64,000 nt of DNA from Merdicola sp963557785 (GCA_963557785.1 CAUWBF010000009.1:1-64000), one strand, 5' to 3'; shown: positions 49,735 through 59,655, counted from the stretch's first letter. The notes: generated by a model not told the origin, from the letters alone. A program made the numbers and translations.

Positions 49735-50859
49735 TTAAATACCAATTCTTCTTGAAATATGACTACTCATCGTAGTACTTACACCTTCGCCAAATGAACG
49801 TGCGGAGAATGAAGTTTCTCCTTCCGGTACCATCCATGCTGCAAGATCCGGCACCAAGCTAAGACATTTAAGTGATACGACAGATGCTGCCATCAGATAA
49901 CCGGCTGTAAAAAATGAGTTTTGGAGATAGGCCGTAGCAGTTTCCTGATTTGCCGTAACAGCTGCCAAATCGTTGTATTGGATATTGATAACTATATCGA
50001 ACAGGAGAAGTACATAGAAGCCTACGAAGTACAGCATGGCTCCGTAGAAATGCACTGTTAAATACCTGATAATCCATTTAGCCCAAGCTCCTTCCCATTT
50101 GGGTAGAATAGAAAAAGCCCATTGGATTGGACCGAATATAGTTAATACACCCAAGAGAATTTGTTGGCAGTATATAGTTCCCCACCATCCTATTCGGTAA
50201 GTAATCAGTGCTATAAGCATAATGACTTTATCGAGCAGCATCACAGTTCCGGCTGAAGTCGAAACAAGACTGGCCTTGTAAACATTCTTTTCATCTTGTG
50301 TCGCAGCATCTATATCCGTGGTCTCTTGTACTGCTGATTGAGTCAATAACTGTCCTAACTTTTCCCGAGCTTGCGCGATTGTAGCTATCGGGTCGGAAGT
50401 TTTTTCTCCCAGTTGAAACATAAGCTGTTGCACATCTTCCATTCTATCTTCAACCTGGGCTGCTTCAGCTTCATATAAATCATGGGTATAAGATCCAATA
50501 GCGTTGGGAACATAAGCTAAAAAATCCAGTACACACCAATTTGTACTTTTGTTACCTATTCCGGTTATTTGCGGTGGGTACCACCAACAAAGTATAATGC
50601 TAATTGCTAGTGGCTTGAATAGTTTCATGATGTCTAAAGGTTCTTTTTTAATCATCATTTTGTACGCCATATTTGCACACATGATAATGGCAAAGAGTCC
50701 GCCTAAACCCATTGAAATCTGAAGAATGTACCAAAACGGGCCTTGTGAACCAATCAGTGTTTCACTCGTGAGAAACTCGTTTGTGCGAAAGATCACATCG
50801 TCAATTTCACTTTCAAGAAGGTTAATGCCGAAATCTACGGCTGTGCTGTCATTCGTCAT
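49735..50859 (-). CDS. traJ: TraJ-like polytopic membrane protein (VirB6/TrbL-type), 374 aa
   Basis: Hydrophobic helices are seen at about residues 45-65, 85-103, 205-225, 233-250, 272-295 and 325-345. The N-terminal cytoplasmic or periplasmic lead and a glutamine-rich region (VEDRMEDVQQLMFQLGEKTS) match TraJ of Bacteroidetes elements. It probably forms part of the inner-membrane channel. The end SARSFGEGVSTTMSSHI is common in the family. The gap to traK is 18 nt. Confidence 0.8.
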   Translation of the reverse strand: MTNDSTAVDFGINLLESEIDDVIFRTNEFLTSETLIGSQGPFWYILQISMGLGGLFAIIMCANMAYKMMIKKEPLDIMKLFKPLAISIILCWWYPPQITGIGNKSTNWCVLDFLAYVPNAIGSYTHDLYEAEAAQVEDRMEDVQQLMFQLGEKTSDPIATIAQAREKLGQLLTQSAVQETTDIDAATQDEKNVYKASLVSTSAGTVMLLDKVIMLIALITYRIGWWGTIYCQQILLGVLTIFGPIQWAFSILPKWEGAWAKWIIRYLTVHFYGAMLYFVGFYVLLLFDIVINIQYNDLAAVTANQETATAYLQNSFFTAGYLMAASVVSLKCLSLVPDLAAWMVPEGETSFSARSFGEGVSTTMSSHISRRIGI

Positions 50860-50865
50860 ATTTTT

Positions 50866-51600
50866 CTATTTTTGAGTTGTCGTTTTAGTTTGAATTTTAT
50901 CAGTCACTCCAATCCATCTGTTGTAACCGGCAAGTGATTCTTCCTTGACTCTGTGAGAGATATTGGAAGACATCACATTCAAGACTCTATTGGCTGCTTT
51001 TTTCAAAGTCAGAGTTTTTACTCGATCCACGAGCAGTTCATTGGTTTTGCAGATTTCATCATAAATGGTCATATATTGTTTTTGGCGTTGAGAATTTGCC
51101 AAATATGCCTTTTTGATGGTTTTAATAGCAAAATCATACTGATCTGCAAGAGATTTCCATTCTTCTATTTCATCATTCTTTGTCTTTCCACTGAGACTGT
51201 TGATGTTATTTCTATACTTTCTTAATGTATTATCCAGTTTATTACCGATTGAAGTCCATGCCAAATCAACTTCTCTATCAGCCAAATTCAACGCTTCTAT
51301 CTTTGCCCTTGACTTTAAATCTGCTTCTATGCTATCAGCAAATTCTACCTGTGGTTTCGAACTTAAATAGGTCGTCATACGCAATGAGTTCTTAGGAGAA
51401 GTTGGAAGGTATGCTGTCTTCTTGTAATTTTTATGAAACATATTATAGTAAAAGTCAGGAGTCAAAACGCCTGCCCCTAACTCCATCACTTGAATTTGAT
51501 TTCGTTTTGCTACATCAGGCAAGTACGTCATACTCTGAGCTGTTACCTTCGTACCTATAATAGGCAAAAGGAATAATAGGGAACAAATAACTCTTTTCAT
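50866..51600 (-). CDS. Secreted transfer-associated protein, 244 aa
   Basis: A signal peptide (MKRVICSLLFLLPIIGTKVTA) is followed by a helical, Lys/Asn-rich protein (TLRKYRNNINSLSGKTKND). It resembles the DUF5045-type or other small periplasmic proteins encoded before traJ in Bacteroidales tra operons. A conserved WTSIGN and a final NRWIGVTDKIQ stand out. It is probably periplasmic. The role is unknown. Confidence 0.5.
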   Translation of the reverse strand: MKRVICSLLFLLPIIGTKVTAQSMTYLPDVAKRNQIQVMELGAGVLTPDFYYNMFHKNYKKTAYLPTSPKNSLRMTTYLSSKPQVEFADSIEADLKSRAKIEALNLADREVDLAWTSIGNKLDNTLRKYRNNINSLSGKTKNDEIEEWKSLADQYDFAIKTIKKAYLANSQRQKQYMTIYDEICKTNELLVDRVKTLTLKKAANRVLNVMSSNISHRVKEESLAGYNRWIGVTDKIQTKTTTQK

Positions 51601-51612
51601 TTTTTTTGCTGT

Positions 51613-52386
51613 TTAATAACCGATTATATTCCCATTCTCCATCCATTTTTCAATAGCATCTGTAGCTATCTGTTTTATGGTTTTTGAACGGTATAGAGCT
51701 GATTTCCAATAGCAGGTTCTCACTTGAATGAACTGCCATGTACGAAAGTAGGCATTGTTTACTATATCTTGGATTTTTTGCAGAGAGTTTGCAATAGACT
51801 CTACAATGAATGTCAATGTAGCAGTCGTGCAATTCACTTGTCCGCTTGCATAACCTCCTATAATCACAAAATCTTGCCAAATGTTCTTGACCTCAGTTTG
51901 TATATTTTTTATAGCCCTTGCATTAACAGTTAGCAGCAAAGTGTCTGCAGATTCTATTTTACCTCGAAGTAAAACCTTATCTTTGTATTCCTTGATAAGT
52001 TTTTCATATTTGCCAAGCTTATCCTTTACTACATCGCAAGTTTTATATACTCCGAAGCCTGTCTGTACAGAACTTAGCACTAAGTCAAGGACATCAAAAG
52101 CTCTTTCGTATTTGTCTAATTCTACATTTATGTCTTTGTAGTTCCTATTTGTTGCAGCACTGGTTTTGTGAAGTAATTTATTGCTTTCTTCCAAAACACT
52201 GCGTGCATAAAGAATAGCGCGTTGCTTTTTGTGGTCACGGATGTATGCTTCAATGGTAGCAACATCTGGTACCAACTGGGCTTTTATAGTATTAGAGGAG
52301 ACAAAATAAAGCAATAGCATAAGAATAACCTTGAAAGGCAAAAGATGCTTCTTGTTTTTTATTCCCTTTGATTCTTTTAGTTTCAT
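51613..52386 (-). CDS. Secreted transfer-associated protein, 257 aa
   Basis: The leader includes a hydrophobic segment (LPFKVILMLLLYFVSSNTIKA) and the mature part is helical with a Tyr/Cys-containing pattern (TGFGVYKTCDVVKDKLGKYE, later FIQVRTCYWKSALY). Its position, just after the 871-aa gene and before the 244-aa gene, corresponds to the TraI/DUF4141 slot of CTnDOT, but sequence similarity is weak. The layout resembles the proteins at 28527-30021. Confidence 0.5.
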   Translation of the reverse strand: MKLKESKGIKNKKHLLPFKVILMLLLYFVSSNTIKAQLVPDVATIEAYIRDHKKQRAILYARSVLEESNKLLHKTSAATNRNYKDINVELDKYERAFDVLDLVLSSVQTGFGVYKTCDVVKDKLGKYEKLIKEYKDKVLLRGKIESADTLLLTVNARAIKNIQTEVKNIWQDFVIIGGYASGQVNCTTATLTFIVESIANSLQKIQDIVNNAYFRTWQFIQVRTCYWKSALYRSKTIKQIATDAIEKWMENGNIIGY

Positions 52387-52395
52387 ATTGTGGTT

Positions 52396-55011
52396 TTAAT
52401 TTTGAATTTGTGTAGTGGCTGCATCGGGTTTTACACCGCCAGTAATCATCCATCTTTTATGGCATTGTTCTGCAATATTCAATTTTCTGTCCTTGTCTGC
52501 ATTGAGCTTGGGGATAAAACTCAAAAACCAATCTTTGACCGTGTATTTGTAATGCAGGAATTTTTCAATGAGTACCAACTGCGTATGTATATCTGAAAGA
52601 CGTGCTTCAATATCTCTTGCTATATCCAAACGGTCACTTGCCCATAAAAGGTGTTTCACATCTGGAGTATCGTCTTTTTCAACTTCAGGTGTTTTGTATA
52701 GTTCAACCGTTACTTCGCAATTTGGATGTTGCTGAGCCAATTGACTGAGTTTGTCATTTACCAGCTTGCTGTTTTCTGCTTCTGGACGGTTGGGGTCAAG
52801 ATCCATTTCTTCCGCAATGGTAGTTTCGCTCCAACTACTTGTTAATTCCCAGTCTATTTGGACGATGGCACGGTGAATTTTGATACCTAAAAAGTATTTG
52901 GGCTTTCGGGCTATCTTCACGGTAGCTTTGAACGTGACATCGCTGAAATCCTTGCCACCCATTGTTCCTTTCCGGATAAAGCTATCACCTTCCCAATGGC
53001 CTTCTTCAGACCAAGCTATTTCATAAGCACTTTTCATGCTTTTCATAATTTGTGGAATACGATTGTAGTCGTCAGTTTGTACTTGTTCACCTTCTTCTGC
53101 TTCTATTATGGCTTGTTCTACACTGGTAATGGAATGTCGTAGTCCATCATATTTCAATTGTTTTTCTTTGATGGTTTCCTGTATTTTGTTTAGCTGCTCG
53201 CGGTATTTGTCACGTTCTTCAGTCGTTGTGGCTGAATTGAGTTTTCTTCGAATCTGGTCATATTCTTTATTTAACTCATCCAATTCTTTTTGAAGTACAT
53301 TCGCTTCACTTCTCATACTCTCGGCTTGTTTTTTTAACTCGGCAATATTCTCGGTAATTTCGGTTTCGTTACCTAAAGTGGTTTTCATTGCACATTGTCT
53401 GGTATGATCATTTACGGTTTTTCCACAGCTACGGCATTTGTAGGAAGTACTACCTTTGCCTAATACACCACCGTCACTACAGGTTACAAGGAAAGTTGCA
53501 GAACTGGCTCCTTGGATGTCCCGGTCAGTTGTAGCTTCATAATATTTTCTTTCATCGTAACCTATTTTGTAGGTGTAATTTTTTTCCGGTTCAGGATTGT
53601 TCAAATCATCGGGATTACTTATATCTGTATGATCGCCATTCAGATTGTATTGCTCTAACCGAGCATTCATCATAGCCATAAAGGTATTCCTGTCCATTTT
53701 ATAACTGTCGAAGATTTCTTCATAAACAACTTCTTTAATGTCAGTATATTTATAGACTTGTATGTCATAAGCATACGCTTTTATGATAAAAACGCGGCTA
53801 ATAATAGGATCTTTTATTTCTATGATTTTCTCATTGAGATTCTTGAAAAATTCATATCTATATCCTTTTCCTATATTTTCTTGATTCAATTGCTCCACTT
53901 TTTTTCGGCTCCATCCGGCTTGATTTTCAGAATTACGGAGAATATCTTCCTGCTGACTTTCATTGGGAAAGAAGTTTTCGCTCTTTTTAGGGAAAAATCT
54001 ATACCAGTGATCGCTTTTAAGGACACTACTTTGATCTGTTGGTGCTTTATAATCACATATCAAATCCGTACTCTTTTCTTCACGATAGATATAAACTCTT
54101 TGAGTGTAGAATTGACCATTGGCAGCAGATGTAAAATCATCAGCCCATTGAGTTGTGTTATAGTCACTCAAATCGAAAAGATCCTCAATATTATCCTTTC
54201 CGGCAAATTGATTGACAATTTCTAAGGCTGATTTGTCTTTCATGTTTGAAAACATATCGTTTGCATTTCCTGCCAGTGTAATAATATCACCTATCTTGTC
54301 TTGGAATGTACCACCAAAACTTGTTCCTTGAAGTAGTTTATTCAAGTTGCTATTGAAACCTGATGCAGCTAAAGCAGCTCCTTTAACAACAAGGTTCTCA
54401 ATATCAGCCATGAAGTTCTCTTTAGTAAAACTGTTTTGAATATCATCAGAGATGGCTTCAAAAGTAGTTTTCCAATCAACTTCTCCTAATTTGGTAATAT
54501 CAAATACTTGTTTGAACTGGTCGGCAATTTCCAAGAATGGAAGGTCCTTAAAAGATAGTTTACCATTGGTAACTACACTCTCAAATTGTTGACATAAGGA
54601 TTTTACATCTTGCGTTGTTTTTACAAGATAACTTCCCCAATAGATAGCCGTTGATGGATCCTTTACCATCAACTTGGCTACATCTATTGTTTTGGGAATA
54701 ATACCTCTACTCACTATATTATAAATTCGTTTATAATAATAGTTTTCATCGGAACTCCATATATTAACATTGGTCAAAGCCTTTCTGTCGAGATGTTTTA
54801 CAAAATAAATTCCGGCAGCTGCAACTTCTGCTCCCTTATAGCTTTGACGAATCTTTAGAAGGTTTTGATTATGCTGTGATTCTATCAAAGAATTGGTTTG
54901 AAAAGCGATTTCCATTGCAGCTAAAGTCTCCTTGTCAACATTGATATTTTGAGCTTGAAAAGGAAAACAATAGGCGATTGCCAGAATTGTAATTAGTATA
55001 AAACGTCTCAT
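52396..55011 (-). CDS. Large secreted protein with zinc ribbon and coiled coil, 871 aa
   Basis: A signal peptide MRRFILITILAIAYCFPFQAQ begins the protein. Helical regions run to about residue 500. A CRSCGKTVNDHTRQC element (near residue 535) looks like a Cys-Cys-His-Cys zinc site. A long coiled coil (EITENIAELKKQAESMRSEA and on to about 640) and a beta-rich C-terminal part follow. It lies exactly between the VirB4-type ATPase and the small secreted genes, where CTnDOT has only short genes. It may be an extracellular or periplasmic component such as a stalk or a mating-pair stabiliser; this is inference. Confidence 0.5.
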   Translation of the reverse strand: MRRFILITILAIAYCFPFQAQNINVDKETLAAMEIAFQTNSLIESQHNQNLLKIRQSYKGAEVAAAGIYFVKHLDRKALTNVNIWSSDENYYYKRIYNIVSRGIIPKTIDVAKLMVKDPSTAIYWGSYLVKTTQDVKSLCQQFESVVTNGKLSFKDLPFLEIADQFKQVFDITKLGEVDWKTTFEAISDDIQNSFTKENFMADIENLVVKGAALAASGFNSNLNKLLQGTSFGGTFQDKIGDIITLAGNANDMFSNMKDKSALEIVNQFAGKDNIEDLFDLSDYNTTQWADDFTSAANGQFYTQRVYIYREEKSTDLICDYKAPTDQSSVLKSDHWYRFFPKKSENFFPNESQQEDILRNSENQAGWSRKKVEQLNQENIGKGYRYEFFKNLNEKIIEIKDPIISRVFIIKAYAYDIQVYKYTDIKEVVYEEIFDSYKMDRNTFMAMMNARLEQYNLNGDHTDISNPDDLNNPEPEKNYTYKIGYDERKYYEATTDRDIQGASSATFLVTCSDGGVLGKGSTSYKCRSCGKTVNDHTRQCAMKTTLGNETEITENIAELKKQAESMRSEANVLQKELDELNKEYDQIRRKLNSATTTEERDKYREQLNKIQETIKEKQLKYDGLRHSITSVEQAIIEAEEGEQVQTDDYNRIPQIMKSMKSAYEIAWSEEGHWEGDSFIRKGTMGGKDFSDVTFKATVKIARKPKYFLGIKIHRAIVQIDWELTSSWSETTIAEEMDLDPNRPEAENSKLVNDKLSQLAQQHPNCEVTVELYKTPEVEKDDTPDVKHLLWASDRLDIARDIEARLSDIHTQLVLIEKFLHYKYTVKDWFLSFIPKLNADKDRKLNIAEQCHKRWMITGGVKPDAATTQIQN

Positions 55012-55018
55012 ATTGCTT

Positions 55019-57715
55019 TTATTTTTGTTTTAAATTCAGTACATGCCCAGTTTGATTTACCTTTTGAGCAAAAGCCAAAGATTTGCTAATACCGGATAGA
55101 TTCCAGTCGCGGCAATACATTTCAATAGCTTCCTGGTGGCTGCATTTAAGCTCTGATTTATAGAGTTTCAATGCTTCTTTCTCGGCTCGTTCGGTAGTGT
55201 AGGTCATATAACATTCTCTGGGTTCTTCGACTCCATAGACATCACTTGCCAGTCCGCGCCGTATGAATACCTCACGGAAGAAACTTCTTCCATCTTTATT
55301 ATCCAATCGGTTGATTGTAAATATCTTCTTGCATTCTATATCAGTCAGACCTAAAACGGATTGAATTTGATCAAATCGTTCCTTGAATTTACCTTGATCC
55401 AATAAAATTGTCACGTCTGAATTATTGATGATAGCTTCTTTTACAATAGGACTACCGATAATATCCTGCAACTCCTGAGTAACGACACCAACCATTGCCC
55501 AAAATTTTCGGGCTGTTTTGTACAAATATTTGATGTATTCTGCCATCATGGGAGATGCTACTGCTTTCCATGCCTCTTCAATCACAAGGACTTTGCGATT
55601 TTTTTTGATTCGCATTTTCTGGATGAATACGTCCATGATAATGAGCGTTACAAGAGGGAACAGAGTCTTATTATCTTTAATCGTATCAATTTCAAAGACT
55701 ATGAAGGTTTCATCAAACAAACTGCTGTCTAAGTTTTCATTCAGCGTGCGTTCGTATGAACCACCACGATAAAATTCAGAAAGTGAATAATTGTAAGACG
55801 ATATATCAATACCTGTAATCTTATTTTCGTTGCAGATGTAGGGTATGCGTTCGGTACTGTATTCGAAGAAACTGTTGAATGAGAGTTCTTTCACGATAAG
55901 AGCTTTTCTACGGGCTTCCATTTCATGAATTTTATCCCATATACGCTTTTCCACGTCTTCATTTGTGTCTGAAATGCGTCTCTCAGTGGCCGTATCTATC
56001 AATAGTTTTTTATGGAGGGCTTCAATTTGAGTCTTGTTATAGCCGTTGAATCCTACGAAATAAGCTTCATAATATTCTTTGATAACTTGTTCTATCAGCA
56101 ACTCTTCAATTTTGGTGGGTATAGCAGAGTTACCCTTCCAAATGAGCATAATCAGATTTTTCAAGAAGTCAACTTTCTCAACATTCAATTCCTCTTTATT
56201 GATTTGGAATGGATTCATTGTGATAGGATGCTCTTCTGTATAGCTGATATATTTGCCACCTACATATTCGCATAAACCTTCATAGGAGTTACCTGTATCT
56301 ACCATAACTACGTCTGTTCCTTGTTCCCAAAGTTGACGAACAACGGAGTTCATGTGAAAGGATTTACCGGAACCGGAGGGACCAAGACAGAAAAAGTTCG
56401 AGTTGTCGGTTAATTTAATTTTACCCTCTTTTCCGGAAATGTCAATAGCTACTGGCACGCCCTGGCGGTCTGTATAGTAAACCTTTAATGGGGTGTCTTC
56501 ACTCTTTGGAAGTTTTTCCTTGTACATTAAGCAGGATGCTGCATCGCTTAATGTAAGAAAACGGTCATATTCTTTATTCATAGAGTAACAGTTTCCCGGG
56601 AAACTGCCTACGAATAGTTCAAGTTGATTGTAAGAGTGCTGAGAAATCTGAATACCAATACGGCTAAAAGTATTCTCTAAGTTATTCGTTACTTTTTGCA
56701 AATCGGTATTATTATCAACGGTAATCACTATATTGTAGTGACAATAAACCAGTTGCTTGTTCTCACGAGCAGTAAGTTCTTCTACCTTCTTTATATCTTC
56801 CACTGCAATTTCATTGCTTGGATTTGGCAAGGAACTATGACGGTTCTTTTTCTTTGCCAGTTTTGATAATTCCTGTCTTTGATTAGGTAGAAAAATGATT
56901 TGATTGAAAACTACATTTACAGAATCAGGAATGCTGTCTAACATAGACATCAAATCTACCGGCATAGTGACATTGTTGACATCTATATTTGTATAAGGCT
57001 TGATTAGTTCCGGAACGACTATGCAGTCAACATCTACTAAGCTGTAAATCTTGAATTTTTTGGAACCAATACCAATATATTCGTCCGTCACTTTGTAGTT
57101 GTTGTGACTCAGATTCTTTTGTGTGTAGTTTTGGGTATAATATTGATTGATGAATCGCTTGGCTTCTTTTTTATTAAGATAATGAGCGTCAATGCCTCTG
57201 TCCCGGAGTTGATCTTGTACTTTGCCGAGTTTTACTTGAAAATCTTGCCATTTTTTATTGTCATAACTCATCAAACGGCTTTTCTTATTCTCCTGAGTTA
57301 TGGTGAGGTAAGTAATGCAATCGGTATATTCTCGACCACCAAAATAGCGGAAATAACTTTCACTTAAAAACTCTTTGTTTCCACCTTCGGCCTCGAAACC
57401 TTTACGGACGAATACATCTTGTTTGTGAATCGCATATCCTTCGCCTAATGTAGACATCAAAGAGGTGAGCAAACTGGAGAAGGAATAATACTCGTTAATG
57501 TCAGCACAGTATTTCTGTACAGGATTTACGATTTTTACAGTTGCAGAAAATTCTCCGGTTTTTGTATAGTACACACCGATACCGTCTACTTCCTCTATCG
57601 AAAAGTAGATTTCCTTAAAGATTTTAGCTTTTTTGCTGCCGGTGCCAAATGCTCGCACTGAAATAGCCATACCTATACAGATGGCAGCAAAACACAACAA
57701 TACATATACTAACAT
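55019..57715 (-). CDS. traG: TraG conjugation ATPase (VirB4-type), 898 aa
   Basis: Walker A GPSGSGKS is at residues 445-452 and a Walker B region KVLVIEEAWKAVA near 720. The N-terminal 30 residues are hydrophobic (LVYVLLCFAAICIGMAISV) and anchor it in the membrane. The middle includes a GVYYTKTGEFSATVKIVNP strand set seen in VirB4-like TraG. It powers pilus-like assembly and substrate transfer. A terminator-like hairpin precedes it within the operon, so its level may be lower than that of the upstream pilin-like genes. Confidence 0.92.
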   Translation of the reverse strand: MLVYVLLCFAAICIGMAISVRAFGTGSKKAKIFKEIYFSIEEVDGIGVYYTKTGEFSATVKIVNPVQKYCADINEYYSFSSLLTSLMSTLGEGYAIHKQDVFVRKGFEAEGGNKEFLSESYFRYFGGREYTDCITYLTITQENKKSRLMSYDNKKWQDFQVKLGKVQDQLRDRGIDAHYLNKKEAKRFINQYYTQNYTQKNLSHNNYKVTDEYIGIGSKKFKIYSLVDVDCIVVPELIKPYTNIDVNNVTMPVDLMSMLDSIPDSVNVVFNQIIFLPNQRQELSKLAKKKNRHSSLPNPSNEIAVEDIKKVEELTARENKQLVYCHYNIVITVDNNTDLQKVTNNLENTFSRIGIQISQHSYNQLELFVGSFPGNCYSMNKEYDRFLTLSDAASCLMYKEKLPKSEDTPLKVYYTDRQGVPVAIDISGKEGKIKLTDNSNFFCLGPSGSGKSFHMNSVVRQLWEQGTDVVMVDTGNSYEGLCEYVGGKYISYTEEHPITMNPFQINKEELNVEKVDFLKNLIMLIWKGNSAIPTKIEELLIEQVIKEYYEAYFVGFNGYNKTQIEALHKKLLIDTATERRISDTNEDVEKRIWDKIHEMEARRKALIVKELSFNSFFEYSTERIPYICNENKITGIDISSYNYSLSEFYRGGSYERTLNENLDSSLFDETFIVFEIDTIKDNKTLFPLVTLIIMDVFIQKMRIKKNRKVLVIEEAWKAVASPMMAEYIKYLYKTARKFWAMVGVVTQELQDIIGSPIVKEAIINNSDVTILLDQGKFKERFDQIQSVLGLTDIECKKIFTINRLDNKDGRSFFREVFIRRGLASDVYGVEEPRECYMTYTTERAEKEALKLYKSELKCSHQEAIEMYCRDWNLSGISKSLAFAQKVNQTGHVLNLKQK

Positions 57716-57742
57716 TATCTATTTCTTTAGTTGTAGTACTTT

Positions 57743-57779
57743 AAAAAAAAAGTAGGCTCAACCTTAAAGCTAAGCCTAC
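57743..57779 (-). terminator. Intra-operon terminator/attenuator between traF and traG
   Basis: On the minus strand GTAGGCT (57773-57779) pairs with AGCCTAC (57752-57758) and is followed by nine T residues (A run at 57743-57751). It lies in the 100-bp gap, the largest in the operon, between traF and traG. Partial read-through would lower expression of the downstream genes relative to the pilin-like genes. Confidence 0.65.
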
Positions 57780-57815
57780 CTAAGTCGTTTTCATTTTCGT
57801 AACTTGGAAAAGGTT

Positions 57816-58106
57816 TTAAAGTCGCTCACTGTAGGCATAAATAAAAACACCTTTTGGATTCTTTTTCGAATATAAACCCTTTCGCTGTTTAATCATGATG
57901 ATTCCAACACCAGTACTCACTGCTATTACTAATACAATCAGTCCGACCATAAAGCCTAAGAGGGTGTATGTTATAATAAATCCGAGAAGACTTATTCCTG
58001 CTGTAATAGCGGCCCAGACAATATAACGTCCTTGAAGACCCAAAAATTCCAAAGGGCGTTGAAGCCCTTTGAACATTTGAAATTCTGGATTGTTTGGTTC
58101 AGCCAT
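57816..58106 (-). CDS. traF: TraF-like membrane protein (DUF4133), 96 aa
   Basis: The pattern PNNPEFQMFKGLQRPLEFLG, then RYIVWAAITAGISLLGFII matches TraF/DUF4133, with two hydrophobic helices and a cytoplasmic tail (GLYSKKNPKGVFIYAY). It is the VirB3-like partner of the ATPase TraG. It follows traE after 12 nt and ends before the attenuator. Confidence 0.85.
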   Translation of the reverse strand: MAEPNNPEFQMFKGLQRPLEFLGLQGRYIVWAAITAGISLLGFIITYTLLGFMVGLIVLVIAVSTGVGIIMIKQRKGLYSKKNPKGVFIYAYSERL

Positions 58107-58118
58107 TAGATGATAGAA

Positions 58119-58490
58119 TTATCCACCTACACCGAAGAATGCAGGTAAAGCCTTAGCAGCTGCGATGAGGAAGATGCAAGATCCTACGGTCATCATGATC
58201 TTCTTCTTGACATCCTGCTCCTCGTTATTCATGGCAATGTACACGGAAATGGCACCGATGATGGCCACAATACCGGCAAGTGCGTAGCACAGGTTTGTTA
58301 CAATAGGGATATATTTTTTAAGTTCGTTGGTAACATCTCCTAATGCTGTTGTTCCTGATGCGTAGTCTTGCGCGAAGGCAGTAGCAGGAGTAAGAATTTT
58401 GATACACGCAGTTAAAACTGCAACTTTTACAGTAAAAGCAGCATTCGAATTTTTTGCTTTCGCTGTACTCCAGATTTTTTTGAAGTTCAT
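58119..58490 (-). CDS. traE: TraE-like pilin-type membrane protein (DUF4134), 123 aa
   Basis: A leader ending ATAFAQ is followed by two transmembrane helices (IVTNLCYALAGIVAIIGAI and KIMMTVGSCIFLIAAAKAL) and the C-terminus LPAFFGVGG, typical of DUF4134/TraE, the VirB2-like pilin. It is probably a major subunit of the conjugation apparatus. A second TraE-like gene precedes it and a third, diverged one lies at 27235. Confidence 0.85.
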   Translation of the reverse strand: MNFKKIWSTAKAKNSNAAFTVKVAVLTACIKILTPATAFAQDYASGTTALGDVTNELKKYIPIVTNLCYALAGIVAIIGAISVYIAMNNEEQDVKKKIMMTVGSCIFLIAAAKALPAFFGVGG

Positions 58491-58535
58491 TGTGTTTAAA
58501 AAGTTATTTAGGGTGAATAAAATTTTATCAGTTTA

Positions 58536-58898
58536 TTAGATTCCAAAACTCAAATTCTCGTAACCAAAAAATGCTGGCATCACAGTTGCCGCACCAATTA
58601 GAAAAAGCAGTGAACCTATCAACATGACCACACTCTTTGTTATATCGCCTTCGTGATAATTCATCTTTATTGCAATTTGCAAAGCTGAAATTATGGAAAG
58701 GATAGCAGCTACGGCATTTAGCAATTCTACGGCATACTTTGTCATTGTTCCTACAAAAACAGCTGCATTATGAAGTTGCTGGGCACCCAATGAGTAATTA
58801 ACAGCACCACACCTTGCTGAAACTGTCAGGGGAATGAATATGGCCATGAAAAAAAACAGGCAGAGTAACTTTGTATTATAACATTGTAATTTCATCAT
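58536..58898 (-). CDS. Second TraE-like (DUF4134) protein, 120 aa
   Basis: I use the ATG at 58898 (MMKLQCYNTKLLCLFFFMAI) rather than the upstream TTG. The signal peptide ends TVSA and two helices follow (YAVELLNAVAAILSIISAL and SVVMLIGSLLFLIGAATVMP), with the C-terminus AFFGYENLSF. It is about 30 per cent similar by eye to traE. The 23-nt overlap with the acidic gene upstream suggests coupling. Two pilin-like genes could form a mixed pilus. Confidence 0.75.
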   Translation of the reverse strand: MMKLQCYNTKLLCLFFFMAIFIPLTVSARCGAVNYSLGAQQLHNAAVFVGTMTKYAVELLNAVAAILSIISALQIAIKMNYHEGDITKSVVMLIGSLLFLIGAATVMPAFFGYENLSFGI

Positions 58899-59655
58899 GT
58901 CTCTCAATATTACAATTTTCCTTATTTTCTCTCACCATTTTAGTCAATTCCTCTGGAGTCATCAATCCATTTTGGAATAGTTGAACATTTTCTAATGAGT
59001 TGTTGATAGTATCAAGAATTTCAGTCACATTTTTGGAAGGCTTTGGGGCAAATGTTTTATTAACTGTATACTTGGTAGTTCTTAGATTCTCATCGAATAA
59101 TTCAGAATTACTCAAATCTTTTCGAGGAGTTTCTTTGCCAAAAACGGAGCTAATATCTTCAGCTTGAAACATTGAGTTTTCTTCCTCTGAATTTGCCGAT
59201 TCTTCTTCAGAAGATTTTTCAGCATCCTTAGCTTCACTATCTATATCTGATTCTTGCGGTTGTGTTGTCTCTTGCTGATCGGTTGCTTTATCCTCTTCTT
59301 GATTTTGTACTTCTGATTCTGAATCTTGATTTTCCGAGTCTTTATGTTCCTCTTTTAACTCATCTTTTCCAGATTCTTTCTGATATGTGATTTCTTCAGG
59401 TGCTTCCTGAATCTCTTCATTTTCTTTCGGGTCTTCTGTATTATTTACAAAACTAAAGCTGCCTGAAGACGTTTCAACAACACTTTGCGGAGTGTATTCT
59501 TCATCATCTTCTTCAGTGTCGTCGCCCGAAGCTATGGTTAGTTCATTCTTATTATCCTTCTTATTCTTTGCATTCAAATCCATTGTAATGAGCGTGATGT
59601 AGTAAAGAATAAGTGCAATGGTTAGAACTATTGCATAAATCGAAAATGGACTCAT
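58876..59655 (-). CDS. Acidic membrane-anchored protein at the head of the tra operon, 259 aa
   Basis: An N-terminal helix (IYAIVLTIALILYYITLITM) anchors a long cytoplasmic region that is extremely acidic (DDTEEDDEEYTPQ, EEIQEAPEEIT, repeated SE/EE/QE). The C-terminal 60 residues are more ordered (FDENLRTTKYTVNKTFA, then LTKMVRENKENCN). It occupies the TraD position of CTnDOT-like operons, but the likeness is only in style. It may act as a nucleic-acid mimic or docking platform. Its promoter is at 59696. Confidence 0.55.
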   Translation of the reverse strand: MSPFSIYAIVLTIALILYYITLITMDLNAKNKKDNKNELTIASGDDTEEDDEEYTPQSVVETSSGSFSFVNNTEDPKENEEIQEAPEEITYQKESGKDELKEEHKDSENQDSESEVQNQEEDKATDQQETTQPQESDIDSEAKDAEKSSEEESANSEEENSMFQAEDISSVFGKETPRKDLSNSELFDENLRTTKYTVNKTFAPKPSKNVTEILDTINNSLENVQLFQNGLMTPEELTKMVRENKENCNIERHDEITML

